DNA of 64,000 nucleotides from Symsagittifera roscoffensis (GCF_963678635.1 NC_087063.1:4748580-4812579); one strand, 5' to 3'; counted from the stretch's first letter, positions 1-10,173 are shown. A program made the numbers and translations. Notes: generated by a model from the letters alone, not told the origin.

Positions 1-1600
1 AATTAATTTCATTGCAATCTGTAGAGGCCACGTTCCATCTTCTTTGTCCACGTAGCCAGACTGACTGCGAGTTGACAGTTGATAAGTAATCAGTTTACAC
101 AGTTGATTCATTATAATTCATCAAATGAACCGGCGAAAGTTATTTGTTTGAAGCAACAGTGCAAGATTAAAACTGCATTTCAAAAATGTTCTAGCTCAAT
201 ATATCTCGAAATTTTTTCGAAATGCATAATTTATACATATTTTGGCTTTATGCCTTCGAATAAGGGTGTCAAACATCGATCAGTTTCGAATCAGTCAACT
301 TTTGCGATCTTTTTTTTTTCCAGAATTGTATAAGAAAATTAACCATTTCAATTTTTCTACCTGGCGCTGCAGTTACCCAGATCAATTAGATCTTGTACTT
401 TTTTCGTACTTGGTCCTCTCATTTCTTCTTCTATCCTCTCAAGGTAAGTTAACGGTATAATTATTAATTTGAGTTTTATCAGAAAAGCTTTTCGCCACTC
501 GAATTGATTGTATATTTGAGGATTATCCACAAATATAAGATAACAGCAATACTTTAGTCTGAAAACGTGAAAAGCAAACTGAACAATCTTTTTGTAGTAC
601 AAAAGTGGATATAGGATAAGTGGGACGACAGTACATATGACGACTGGACTTTTAGATGGCTTTTTCTCCTTGTTTATATCAGAGTAATGAAAATAACATG
701 TTAAAGCTGGTGAAAATATTAGATTTTTACAACATAATGTTTAAACTCTGATAGTTGCTATAAATCAAACGCGTCCAGTTGAAAATCACATTTTCGATTA
801 AATACAAAGTTCAAGTTTTTAAATACATTATCTAAGCTCGCATATGAACTTGAAAATTTGATAATTTGAAAGTCAAGCGATTATAGCTGTTTTACAGATT
901 CAAATTTCTTAATTTCCCGAAAAATATTTACTCTTAACAGCTGTCGTATTTTTTGGACTCGCAAAAATGCCATACTGGTTTTATTTAGAAACATCAAACT
1001 TCTGCAATTTCGGAAGCAAGAAGCGAATTCATGGTTTTATTTGAAGGTGTTGTCGCTCAATGAGAGTTGACAATTTTGTTGACATGTTGATTTTCCGAGC
1101 TCTCTTGAAATGTTAGAAGTCCCTATTTTTGTAGAAAAAAATGATTCGGTGAGAGTTGTTTTGTTTTTGGCTGGCGTTATCCCGTGAAGTTTAAGGCATG
1201 CCTGCGGTTGTAGATCGAAAAAGAGTCTAATTATATAAAAAATGGTAATTATTTTGGTAGCATAACCGTGACTCTAAAATTGTCCAACGCAAAAACAGTT
1301 TTGAAAAAATTGAAAAACAGTCACATTGATTATGTGTCACAATGACACTTGTTTAATGAGGCGATGAGCCAGTTTTTTTCTGATCCCATAAACCGCAGCT
1401 CGTGAACAACAATTTTGTTCTAACTAATTCCGACGATGATTTTAAATTACGTAGCTAAAAAAATCATAATACGCAAAAAGCAAAATAGCATTTATGCATT
1501 ATAGCTGAACTTGCAATAAGAAAACTGACACGGTTCAGAATCGAGTATTTTATGGACAGGTTGTTCAATTTCAACAGGTTTCTTTTACTTATTTGATTTT
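1..1600. other. Left flank, no gene seen
   Basis: AT-rich DNA with stops in all frames and no coding signal that I can support. It lacks the A/C-rich composition of the retroelement that begins near 1.64 kb, and I find no copy of the candidate 3' LTR here. One dispersed repeat lies at about 80-262. Confidence 0.6.
80..262 (+). repeat. Dispersed repeat family D, copy 1
   Basis: This segment aligns with about 58728-58906. Both share the run from CAGTTGATKCAT through TCAAATGAACCG, CTCAATATATCTCG and GAAATGCATAAT to a GACTTTATGC/GGCTTTATGC end, with scattered substitutions. It is an old interspersed repeat without coding potential, of unknown class. Confidence 0.7.
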
Positions 1601-1602
1601 CT

Positions 1603-2175
1603 ATGTCTCGGACTGTTTCGGCACTAATTTTCTTGCTTGGCCCTAATCAAGGGAATGGTTATCAAGGGAATGGGCAACAAGGATACAATCAAAGAAAAGG
1701 GAGATTTGGTAAAGGAAAAAAGAACGGACAGCAGAGAAATGATGGGGGATACGGAAACCAAGGTTTCTCCGGGTTTCAAAATATGCAGTACCCCCCACAA
1801 ATGTTCCAGTTCCCCCAACAGATGCCTGGAATGCAATCGAACCCCTATTTCCAACAAAACCAGAACTACCCTCAAACACAACAGAACGCTCAATTTTATT
1901 CGAACCAGATGTACCCTCAGGGCCAACAAACCCAACAGCAACAAGCGATAGCTACGCCACCACAACAGAATCCTCAGTTTGCCCAGCAAGTTGCACAACC
2001 AATGATGCAGCAGGTGCACACCCAAAACCCAAATACAGCAGCAGTTCGCACTGGATCAAAATTCTGTGATCACTGCGGGAAGTTTGGCCATACCATAAGC
2101 CAATGTTGGCACAAACCCAAGCCACAGGGACAGCAGCAACAGAATTTCCCGTTCCAAATGGAACCAAAAAACTAA
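1603..2175 (+). pseudogene. gag, C-terminal part only (nucleocapsid)
   Basis: Only the end of Gag is present. The product is rich in Q, G, N and P. After a glycine/asparagine-rich stretch and a long glutamine-rich segment it carries one CCHC zinc knuckle (C-X2-C-X4-H-X4-C, codons 2065-2106), the RNA-packaging motif of nucleocapsids. The first roughly 12 codons after the ATG at 1603 look like flanking host DNA joined to the element near 1639, so matrix and capsid are lost. The frame ends at TAA 2173-2175, directly after a slippery heptamer leading into pol. Because the N-terminus is missing, this copy is unlikely to make particles by itself. Confidence 0.75.
2166..2172 (+). promoter_or_regulatory. 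-1 ribosomal frameshift heptamer A AAA AAC
   Basis: The heptamer AAAAAAC sits in the gag zero frame as A-AAA-AAC, the classical X-XXY-YYZ arrangement, one codon before the gag stop at 2173. A slip of one base back continues without a stop into the pol frame (K-K-L-T). The pol frame is -1 relative to gag, as required. No strong downstream hairpin is obvious by eye in the next 60 bases; a pseudoknot cannot be excluded. Confidence 0.8.
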
Positions 2176-5100
2176 CTCAGCCACAAAGTCAGTCAGTCAA
2201 ATCATCTAAATCACAAAAATCACGTAAATCAAGAAAATCACGCAAATCAAATATTCAAGACGTACAAGACGATGAAATTATTGATCTGTACGCCGTCATC
2301 CCAACCGAAGGAACAGTGCTAACTTATATGAAAATAAGATTAGCGCCAAGCCTTCAAAGAAGAGTACTGATTGACGAAGGAGCATGTGCAAACGTAATTT
2401 CGAAACAAACATTCGATGAAATTAAAAACGAAAAAACACTATTCGCACCCTATAAATTGGCAAAATCAAGCCTCAAGCAAGTGAGAATGGCAGGAGGCCA
2501 ACTAGTGTCAATTGAAACTGAAGTTACCATTGAATTTCATATGGCAGATATGAACTTTACGGAAACGTTCCTAGTGCTGAATTCAGCGAATTCAACGATC
2601 CTGGGAAACCCATTCTTTAAAAAACACCATATACATGTCTGCTCAAAATACAATCTACTTCACTTTCCAGATTTGACACTCCAAATCAACGAAATTAAAC
2701 CCGCCAATGCACCTAGACGCACCAACCGAGTAAAAAAATTTCCTCTTGTCCTCACCAAGAAACAAATAATTGCACCTCATCAAACAGTCATAATCGAGTG
2801 CCAATTACAAGATACCCTGACTGACATGGAAAAAACGACAGGAATCGTAGTCCCATCACAGGAACTCGAAGAAAAATGCGAATTAGCAGTAACCTCATCA
2901 ATAAATGAAGTTAACAAACAAAACATCATCTATGTCACGGCATTTAACATGACAGAACATAACTTAACGTTGCCCTTTAAAACCGAAATCGGAAAATTTT
3001 CGATACTCACGCTAACCGAGTACGAAAATTTAATACAGATGGAGCCGCAAACTTTGGCATTAGCGAAAATGAACCAGCCGGATAATGTCGAACTCGGAAT
3101 CAATGAAATAATTTCGCAAAAAACAAGCCCTTCAATAGGATCAGAACAAAAACCACCCCCCGAATACGAGAAATTTTGGTTCCCGACGCCCGAAACGTGC
3201 CCTAACCCAGAATCACTTCCCAGTATTCAAAGGGAAATATATGACCAAATCCTCTACTTTCAAGGTCTTGAGAAAATTGAACCAAATAATAACATTCAAG
3301 ACCGGTTGTCCTTTTTGAGTAACTTTCAGTGGGAGAATTCAGTGTTGACAAATGACCAAAGGTCAGAAGTAGAACATTTGCTCATCGAATATGCGGATAT
3401 ATTTGCCAAACACAGATTTGACGTGGGTTATAATTCCGACCTAAAGATCAAGTTGACACCCGAACATCAACGCCCACTGTACACCCAAGGACCACCTACG
3501 CCCATCCAACTAAGGAATGAACTGACGGTTGAATTAGCTCTGATGCACTACTTCGGACTTATAACAACACTGTCACATTCTAAATACAGTAGTCCGTTGT
3601 TTGCACATAGAAAGCCATCTGGAAAATTGCGGATGTTGATTGACCTCCGGCGTATCAATCATTCAATCAAAACGGACTATATAAATAGCAATTTTCCAAT
3701 ATCAAACATGACCGATGCATCAAACCACTTTGCCGGAAAGAGTTTGTTTACTAAATTGGACTGCTCACAAGCATACCATTGTGTGCAAATGGCAGATGAC
3801 CTTTCGGTCCAACTTTTGGCATTTAACTTCGGGTCGCGGACGTACGCCTATAAATGCCTAGCCCAAGGTCTAAGTAAATCTGTCACGGGATTCAGTTCAT
3901 TCATCCGCCACTACCTCGATCCATGCCTAGCAGCCGATTTGTGCACACAATTCATGGATGATATAGGAAGTGCGGTGAATAATTATGAGGAACTAATACC
4001 CACGTTAAAGAAAATATTCGAATGCATCCGAAAATCAGGCTTAAAACTTTCACCTAATAAATGCGAAATAGGAACACAAAGAATGAAATTCCTAGGAAAT
4101 GTAGTAACACCACAAGGAGTTACGCCAGAGGAAGCAAAAATTTCCGCATTCCTAAGCAAAATAAAAATGCCAAGAACAGTGAAACAAGTTAAAAGACTCA
4201 TCGGGTTTGTGCAGTTTTTTAGGAACTACATGCCGAGTCTTGGTGAAAAACTAATACCATTCTATAAGCTGCTGAAGAAGCAGATCGACTTTGAAATAAC
4301 TGAAGATCACCATAAAAACCTCAAAACCCTCAAAGCAGACTTAATACAAGCGACCACGTTGACACTCAGACTACCCAAGCCAGGACTGCAGTATGTCATA
4401 CTTTGCGATGCCAGCTACCACGGGACTGGATTCGTGTTAATGGTCGAGGACTACGTCAAAAACGAGAAAAACGAAGAAATCAAGACGTACGCGCCCGTTT
4501 CTTTTGGTTCCCGGCTATTCAATACAGCACAGCTGAAATTTTCAATCTACTACAAAGAATTCCTAGCCTTGTATTTCGCACTTGATCATTTCTCGCACTA
4601 CATCTGGGGATCAGTCAAACCAGTGATTGTATTAACAGATAATAGAAGTCTGACGCAATTTTTTCAGGCAAAAACCATACCGCCATCAGTGTGGAATTTC
4701 CTGGACCGAGTACTGTCTTTCAACATCATAATCGCCCACATCCCAGGAACAGCAAATTACGCAGCAGACTTCTTGTCCAGGATGCAAACGGACCCATCAG
4801 CATCTCTCTCACTAAAACTGACAGACAAAATACCAGTCAGGGAAATTTATATCGACACAACAGCAAGAGTACCCGATGCATCGCTTAACCTGGTTCAATC
4901 TATCGATGAGGCATTTTCTGAAACAGAGCAGGTCGATGAAGCTCTAGTAGCAAACCTGCAAAGATTAGGACTTTATCAAGCATACCTCGACAAACAAACA
5001 ACATGTGATAGTCAAGGAACAATAGAACCTAAGGCGCTTGTAATGTTGAAGAGGCCGATGATGAATGCGATAGAGTATCCAGATCCAGCAGAGAACCACA

Positions 5101-7706
5101 TTGAACTAGACTCCAAAAATGAGCCAATTGACAGGAAAAAGGAACAACAACAAGATACTGACATCGAAGAAGTAAAGAAGTGGATAAGAACAGGCGAAAT
5201 ACCAGACCTTACGTATGCGAATAGCAGACTAAAGAAGTACGCAAAGCAATTCAATCGACTTGTCATTGAAGACGAAGTCCTTCTCCGCAACTTCTACGAC
5301 GATACTGGTAAAATCAAACATAAACAGTTCTGTGTACCAAAACACATGTGGAACGAAACCCTATACAGAGTCCATAATTCGATGACAGGAGGACATATTG
5401 GCATGACACGAACCACAGAGGAATTCAGAAGGAGATTCTATTTTCCCGGATTCTCGGAGTTTTTGGTCAACACAGTCAAAAACTGTTTAACGTGCCCGCA
5501 GCTCAAAAATGCTTCGAGTAAACATCAAACGCCACCACTTCAACCACTTTCCTCGTTACAATCATACCCTGGTGACATGATGCAGATCGATATAGTCGGA
5601 CCGCCAAAGTCACCGGTTTACAAGTTTGTTTTAACTGGAATCGACGTTTTTTCAAAATACCTGTTCGCAGCACCAATGACGAACGCAAGCGCTGATACGG
5701 TGGCGAGAGAACTAACGAAGATGTTTTTCATGCACAGTTATGTGCCAAAAAGGATACTGTCGGACCTGGGAAGTGTATTTACCTCTAAGTTAATCCACGA
5801 ACTCACAGGCCTTCTAAACATCAAAATTGGACACGCAACGCTGAAACACCCACAAACCATCGGACTGGTGGAAAGATCCCATGGGGCACTGAAAAGGATC
5901 CTCAAACTTAACACTGACGCCCAATGGACCGATTGGCACCGTTATGTACCCCTTGGGACCTTCATACACAATACGTCATACTACTCGTCCATCGGATGTT
6001 GTCCGAGCACCATTTTCCACGGGAGAGAGCCTACCAAACCGCTTGATCTCAGATTTTCAACCAAAGCATTGGAAATTGCTACGGCTAATGCCGACTTTGT
6101 AACCGCGTTACAAGACGCGATGCTCGAAAAATTCAAAGAGACTAAAGACAACATCGTGTCATCATATCACAGATACCGGGGATACTACGACCAAAAAGCA
6201 CTAGCCCAACCGCTAGTACTTCACTCGTTCTGTCTCCTCCTCAACCCTCTTCTAACAAATCAGTCTGATACCCGGAATAAGTCACTCCAAGTGTGGCTCC
6301 CCTTGTATAGAGTGGAAAACGTTCTAACTAACAGCAATTACATAGTACGGAAAGTCGGAACCAACCACACACAGTGTGTCCACAGAATTCGACTCCGATC
6401 GATTCGACCACAGAATCAACCAGAAGACATTGACCCAATCGATGAGGCTCAATTCGTGGTAGATCCGTCACTTAGCAAGTACCGCAGTGAGCCAGGGTTA
6501 TTTGATGACTACCTACCTAGACTGCTTGACGACGTTCAACCGCAACACGACAGCGAAATCCAACAAGCAACTCCGACTACCATCCGCTTATCAATACCAG
6601 TAGGAGGACCACTGGCACCAGCGCCACCCCCCGCAGTAGTTATGGCACCACCGCCTCCAGTAGCACTCCCAGTACCGCCACTAGTAGTGCTTCCTCCACC
6701 ACCACCAGCACCACCACCACCACGTGAACCACCAGCACCAATAGTACCACCAAGGCCGCCATCTCCACTTGATATCGAACTGGAACCAATGAATCCACCA
6801 CAGCCTGGGCAACAGGAAGCACCAATTGGGGAAGATCACATGGACGGAGCGGGAGCAGCAGAGCCAGGTGAAATGGCACAAGAACGTGACGAAACTGCCG
6901 AGGAACAACCCGTACAAGAACCACCGCGAACGAGACGCAAAGCAGCAGCCATAGCACGTGACAGGATATATGGACAAACTCGATTTAGCAACGACGTACG
7001 ATACCACCCAATACCACCTCGGGAGAAGCACCCTCGCAAATATGGTCTGAGAACAGTAGATGGACACGAAGTTGCTCCGGTTACCTTTAGCCCAATATCT
7101 AAACGGAAAGAAAACCAGGAAAAAGTACGGCAACAAGCAGCTGAGGCAAACGAATTATTCCCCCCAAAAGAACAAAAGAAGAGAATTATAAAAAGCAGCC
7201 TCAAACGAGCAAAACAGGCAACGAGGCTAAACGATGAAGCTGGCAGCAGCAAAGACTCGATGAATTCTATTCAAGAACCAAATATCATATTTGGCACAGG
7301 AGATCTGATGCATTTCCCAGGCTCCATCGCTCATTGTGTCTCTAGCGACTTCCAGATGAGCAAGGGAATAGCAAAGCAAATTCGCGATGCCTACCCAGCA
7401 CTACAGCCCACGTTGAAGTCGATTGAAACACCACAAGTTGGGGCCTCAGTATCAATGCACATTCCTTCTCAAAACAAATCAATATTCAATCTAGTGACAA
7501 AAACGCAATATTTCAATAAACCGTCTTACTATGATCTTACACGCAGCCTCCGCTGCATGAAGAAACAGCTAATCGAACAAGGAATCAAACAAATCGCTCT
7601 TCCCAAGATAGGATGTGGACTTGATAAACTACGAGAAAATACGGTTTTTAACATAATCTTCGAAATCTTCCGAAAAACAGACATCAAAGTCTTCATATAC
7701 GTCTGA
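2172..7706 (+). CDS. Pol polyprotein (PR-RT-RNase H-IN) with C-terminal TARG1-like macro domain
   Basis: The frame is entered by -1 frameshift and is open to the stop at 7706 (about 1845 residues). Domains in order: aspartic protease near 2365 with the active-site motif written DEGA instead of the usual DTG/DSG, and a GNPFF flap-end motif; reverse transcriptase at about 3590-4250 with LDCSQAY and FMDD; RNase H at about 4395-4790 with its D, E and D positions; integrase at about 5360-5910 with an H-H-C-C zinc site and D (5587), D (near 5763), E (near 5872). A proline-rich linker lies at about 6600-6800. Residues from 7281 to the stop form a macro domain, described as a separate feature. RT and integrase order is Ty3/Gypsy-like. 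It replicates and integrates the element; whether PR is active with DEG is uncertain. Confidence 0.9.
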   Translation, partial: LTQPQSQSVKSSKSQKSRKSRKSRKSNIQDVQDDEIIDLYAVIPTEGTVLTYMKIRLAPSLQRRVLIDEGACANVISKQTFDEIKNEKTLFAPYKLAKSSLKQVRMAGGQLVSIETEVTIEFHMADMNFTETFLVLNSANSTILGNPFFKKHHIHVCSKYNLLHFPDLTLQINEIKPANAPRRTNRVKKFPLVLTKKQIIAPHQTVIIECQLQDTLTDMEKTTGIVVPSQELEEKCELAVTSSINEVNKQNIIYVTAFNMTEHNLTLPFKTEIGKFSILTLTEYENLIQMEPQTLALAKMNQPDNVELGINEIISQKTSPSIGSEQKPPPEYEKFWFPTPETCPNPESLPSIQREIYDQILYFQGLEKIEPNNNIQDRLSFLSNFQWENSVLTNDQRSEVEHLLIEYADIFAKHRFDVGYNSDLKIKLTPEHQRPLYTQGPPTPIQLRNELTVELALMHYFGLITTLSHSKYSSPLFAHRKPSGKLRMLIDLRRINHSIKTDYINSNFPISNMTDASNHFAGKSLFTKLDCSQAYHCVQMADDLSVQLLAFNFGSRTYAYKCLAQGLSKSVTGFSSFIRHYLDPCLAADLCTQFMDDIGSAVNNYEELIPTLKKIFECIRKSGLKLSPNKCEIGTQRMKFLGNVVTPQGVTPEEAKISAFLSKIKMPRTVKQVKRLIGFVQFFRNYMPSLGEKLIPFYKLLKKQIDFEITEDHHKNLKTLKADLIQATTLTLRLPKPGLQYVILCDASYHGTGFVLMVEDYVKNEKNEEIKTYAPVSFGSRLFNTAQLKFSIYYKEFLALYFALDHFSHYIWGSVKPVIVLTDNRSLTQFFQAKTIPPSVWNFLDRVLSFNIIIAHIPGTANYAADFLSRMQTDPSASLSLKLTDKIPVREIYIDTTARVPDASLNLVQSIDEAFSETEQVDEALVANLQRLGLYQAYLDKQTTCDSQGTIEPKALVMLKRPMMNAIEYPDPAENHIELDSKNEPIDRKKEQQQDTDIEEVKKWIRTGEIPDLTYANSRLKKYAKQFNRLVIEDEVLLRNFYDDTGKIKHKQFCVPKHMWNETLYRVHNSMTGGHIGMTRTTEEFRRRFYFPGFSEFLVNTVKNCLTCPQLKNASSKHQTPPLQPLSSLQSYPGDMMQIDIVGPPKSPVYKFVLTGIDVFSKYLFAAPMTNASADTVARELTKMFFMHSYVPKRILSDLGSVFTSKLIHELTGLLNIKIGHATLKHPQTIGLVERSHGALKRILKLNTDAQWTDWHRYVPLGTFIHNTSYYSSIGCCPSTIFHGREPTKPLDLRFSTKALEIATANADFVTALQDAMLEKFKETKDNIVSSYHRYRGYYDQKALAQPLVLHSFCLLLNPLLTNQSDTRNKSLQVWLPLYRVENVLTNSNYIVRKVGTNHTQCVHRIRLRSIRPQNQPEDIDPIDEAQFVVDPSLSKYRSEPGLFDDYLPRLLDDVQPQHDSEIQQATPTTIRLSIPVGGPLAPAPPPAVVMAPPPPVALPVPPLVVLPPPPPAPPPPREPPAPIVPPRPPSPLDIELEPMNPPQPGQQEAPIGEDHMDGAGAAEPGEMAQERDETAEEQPVQEPPRTRRKAAAIARDRIYGQTRFSNDVRYHPIPPREKHPRKYGLRTVDGHEVAPVTFSPISKRKENQEKVRQQAAEANELFPPKEQKKRIIKSSLKRAKQATRLNDEAGSSKDSMNSIQEPNIIFGTGDLMHFPGSIAHCVSSDFQMSKGIAKQIRDAYPALQPTLKSIETPQVGASVSMHIPSQNKSIFNLVTKTQYFNKPSYYDLTRSLRCMKKQLIEQGIKQIALPKIGCGLDKLRENTVFNIIFEIFRKTDIKVFIYV
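7281..7706 (+). other. Macro domain, TARG1/OARD1-like, at the Pol C-terminus
   Basis: The last 141 codons of pol begin IIFGTGDLM and contain AHCVSSDFQMSKGIA, VTKTQYFNKPSYYDL and LPKIGCGLDKL, matching the layout of the single-domain macro protein TARG1 (OARD1/C6orf130). That enzyme removes ADP-ribose from glutamate/aspartate side chains using one Lys and one Asp. Both have counterparts here: the K of VTK and the D of GCGLD. The ADP-ribose-binding GDL and GCG loops are also present. The domain ends exactly at the pol stop, so it would be made as part of Gag-Pol and perhaps released by the protease. The family match is strong; activity and substrate are inference. Confidence 0.85.
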
Positions 7707-7757
7707 CAACAATATCGACCCCCTCAATCATCATCATATGACCCCAAATGACGCTAC

Positions 7758-8950
7758 AGAAGCCTGGCGCAGGAGGAAATGTATAGAACTCGAGATATCA
7801 AAAAACACCTCAACCTCCCATGTATTAAGATCACGAATAAAAAAGTTTCGAGCACCCCGACAACTCAGTGATCGGATCTCGAAAATTTTGACACCAGTGA
7901 GCTCTGTAGCACCAATGAGGAGCCTGCAGAAGCGCAGCGCAGGAGGAAATGTATAGAACTCGAGATATCAAAAAACACCTCAACCTCCCATGTATTAAGA
8001 TCACGAATAAAAAAGTTTCGAGCACCCCGACAACTCAGTGATCGGATCTCGAAAATTTTGACACCAGTGAGCTCTGTAGCACCAATGAGGAGCCTGCAGA
8101 AGCGCAGCGCAGGAGGAAATGTATAGAACTCGAGATATCAAAAAACACCTCAACCTCCCATGTATTAAGATCACGAATAAAAAAGTTTCGAGCACCCCGA
8201 CAACTCAGTGATCGGATCTCGAAAATTTTGACACCAGTGAGCTCTGTAGCACCAATGAGGAGCCTGCAGAAGCGCAGCGCAGGAGGAAATGTATAGAACT
8301 CGAGATATCAAAAAACACCTCAACCTCCCATGTATTAAGATCACGAATAAAAAAGTTTCGAGCACCCCGACAACTCAATGATCGGATCTCGAAAATTTTG
8401 ACACCAGTGAGCTCTGTAGCACCAATGAGGAGCCTGCAGAAGCGCAGCGCAGGAGGAAATGTATAGAACTCGAGATATCAAAAAACACCTCAACCTCCCA
8501 TGTATTAAGATCACGAATAAAAAAGTTTCGAGCACCCCGACAACTCAGTGATCGGATCTCGAAAATTTTGACACCAGTGAGCTCTGTAGCACCAATGAGG
8601 AGCCTGCAGAAGCGCAGCGCAGAAGGAAATGTATAGAACTCGAGATATCAAAAAACACCTCAACCTCCCATGTATTAAGATCACGAATAAAAAAGTTTCG
8701 AGCACCCCGACAACTCAATGATCGGATCTCGAAAATTTTGACACCAGTGAGCTCTGTAGCACCAATGAGGAGCCTGCAGAAGCGCAGCGCAGGAGGAAAT
8801 GTATAGAACTCGAGATATCAAAAAACACCTCAACCTCCCATGTATTAAGATCACGAATAAAAAAGTTTCGAGCACCCCGACAACTCAATGATCGGATCTC
8901 GAAAATTTTGACACCAGTGAGCTCTGAAGCACCAATGAGGAGCCTGCACG
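7758..8950 (+). repeat. 170-bp tandem repeat, seven copies
   Basis: Seven nearly identical units start with GCGCAGGAGGAAATG at about 7767 and recur every 170 bp to about 8787; the last one is cut off after GGAGCCTGCA. Units differ by a handful of substitutions (for example ACTCAGTG versus ACTCAATG, and GCAGAAGG in one copy). Each has a purine run (AGGAGGAAA). The 64-residue minus-strand frame repeated in each unit is a by-product of the period not being a multiple of three plus overlap, and I do not call it a gene. The array sits in the untranslated spacer between pol and the antisense genes. Confidence 0.95.
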
Positions 8951-9238
8951 AACTGAGCCCACCAGCCTGCACGAACTGAGTCCAACTGAGTTCCCATGAG
9001 TAAAAGGAAAAAAAAAAAAAAAGACACATTTCGAAGGATATTTGTTAGGATCTCACACATTTTTAAACAAGTGATCTCTACCGTGCCAAAGAGGAGCTCG
9101 CAGAAGCCCGGGGAGACATAATGTTAACATTCCTAACTCCTTACGAAACATATCTTCAAAAAGCTTGAGGATGAAATAAATAACTGTAAATTGGATATTT
9201 ATAAAGGCAACGAGTCACAAAATACTTCAATAAATGCA
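8951..9238. other. Spacer with short duplication and A-run
   Basis: A 16-bp motif GCCTGCACGAACTGAG occurs twice at about 8943-8985. A purine tract with an A run follows at about 9000-9022 and could serve as an internal polypurine tract. AATAAA occurs on the + strand near 9174 and 9232, possible poly(A) signals for a gag-pol transcript. Confidence 0.5.
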
Positions 9239-10173
9239 TCACCTTTCTAAGTCCTTGCATTTCGCCCCACGCTCATAAAATCGTTGCCTTCTCTCCCCAA
9301 CAGGCAACAAACGGGTCACAGACTGCCACATTTGCTCATACCTCTCACTTGGTACTCTCAGCCCAATGGAGAGGAGCGATGAACAACAGGACACATTTCC
9401 CCGCGTGACCACACAATGAACCCAGCCGTAGGGAAGGTACACAGTGTCCCCAACTTCCTGTGTACAGCAGGCCAATGACGATTTATGCTCAACTAAGCAC
9501 CTCATCAGCGAGTCGGGTGTCACAAACTCGTCCTCCAGTCTTTGCGCAAACTTGCCAGGTCTCACAAAGAACCAGATCTTCTCACCCGATCCATACAGAG
9601 TCGCCAGGGTATCAAGTGACTCATCAATGTCGCTATGAAAGCGAGTGAAGTTCTCGCCCTCTGTCACGATCAGGTACCCGTATGCTTGGTTTGACACCTG
9701 CGCACCTTGAGGGGCCCAATAATTTATAAACTTCGGAACTTTGCGGAGATCCTTCGGCAGCAGTCCCATATAATACTTAGCACCAAGAGGACCAGTGCGC
9801 AGCTCCAACGGCTTGAAGCTCTCCAACAACCGACTGGCATACACAAGACGATCTAACAAACGCTGAAAAATAAAGAAACAACGCTAATATTGATGGACAA
9901 TGCACCAAATCAAAACACACACGAAGCTCGAACATTTAGACTTACCCTCTTGCTCTTGTCCTTGTATTCGACCGCGACAAATTTCCGAATAATAGCGGGG
10001 ACCTCTCGATCCAAGCCGTCCAAGGAGTCCAACACAGCAATTTGAGGAAGCCCTTTTGCGTATTCTCCTACAGAATGCAAGTCAACCTGTCCCCCAGAAT
10101 CAACATAGGGATTAGATCTAGTTTTCCGCTGCGAGTAACCAGTCAAAGGAAAACCATCGTTACTTCTCTTCAT
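9239..10173 (-). CDS. JmjC-domain 2-oxoglutarate dioxygenase, KDM2/KDM7-like, antisense in the element
   Basis: Two exons on the minus strand: 10173-9946 and 9862-9239, joined across an 83-nt GT-AG intron (donor AGG|GTAAGT, acceptor TTTTTCAG|CG), give 283 residues. The start ATG lies 8 nt inside an exon that follows a TTTTTTCAG acceptor, so a 5'UTR intron is likely. The product has the JmjC core: F-T-R-F-H-S-D supplies the Fe(II) His and Asp and the 2-oxoglutarate Thr, G-E-K-I-W-F-F-V-R-P supplies the Lys, and L-P-Y-G-W-V-H supplies the distal His. The GEK..RP and GD-T-(x)-LP-GW-H patterns are those of the KDM2/KDM7 histone lysine demethylases. There is no PHD, CXXC or F-box domain, so it is a minimal catalytic module. 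It lies between pol and env on the opposite strand. Substrate is unknown. Confidence 0.85.

Noticed and set aside
6640-7252. Minus-strand frames opposite the proline-rich linker and macro domain
   Set aside because: Their Trp/Val/Leu-rich repeats are the complement of Pro/Ala codons in pol; the sense frame has clear domain evidence.
7831-9060. Repeated 64-residue minus-strand reading frames in the 170-bp array
   Set aside because: They are identical by repetition, overlap end to end and start from the same point in each unit. No codon signal separate from the tandem repeat.
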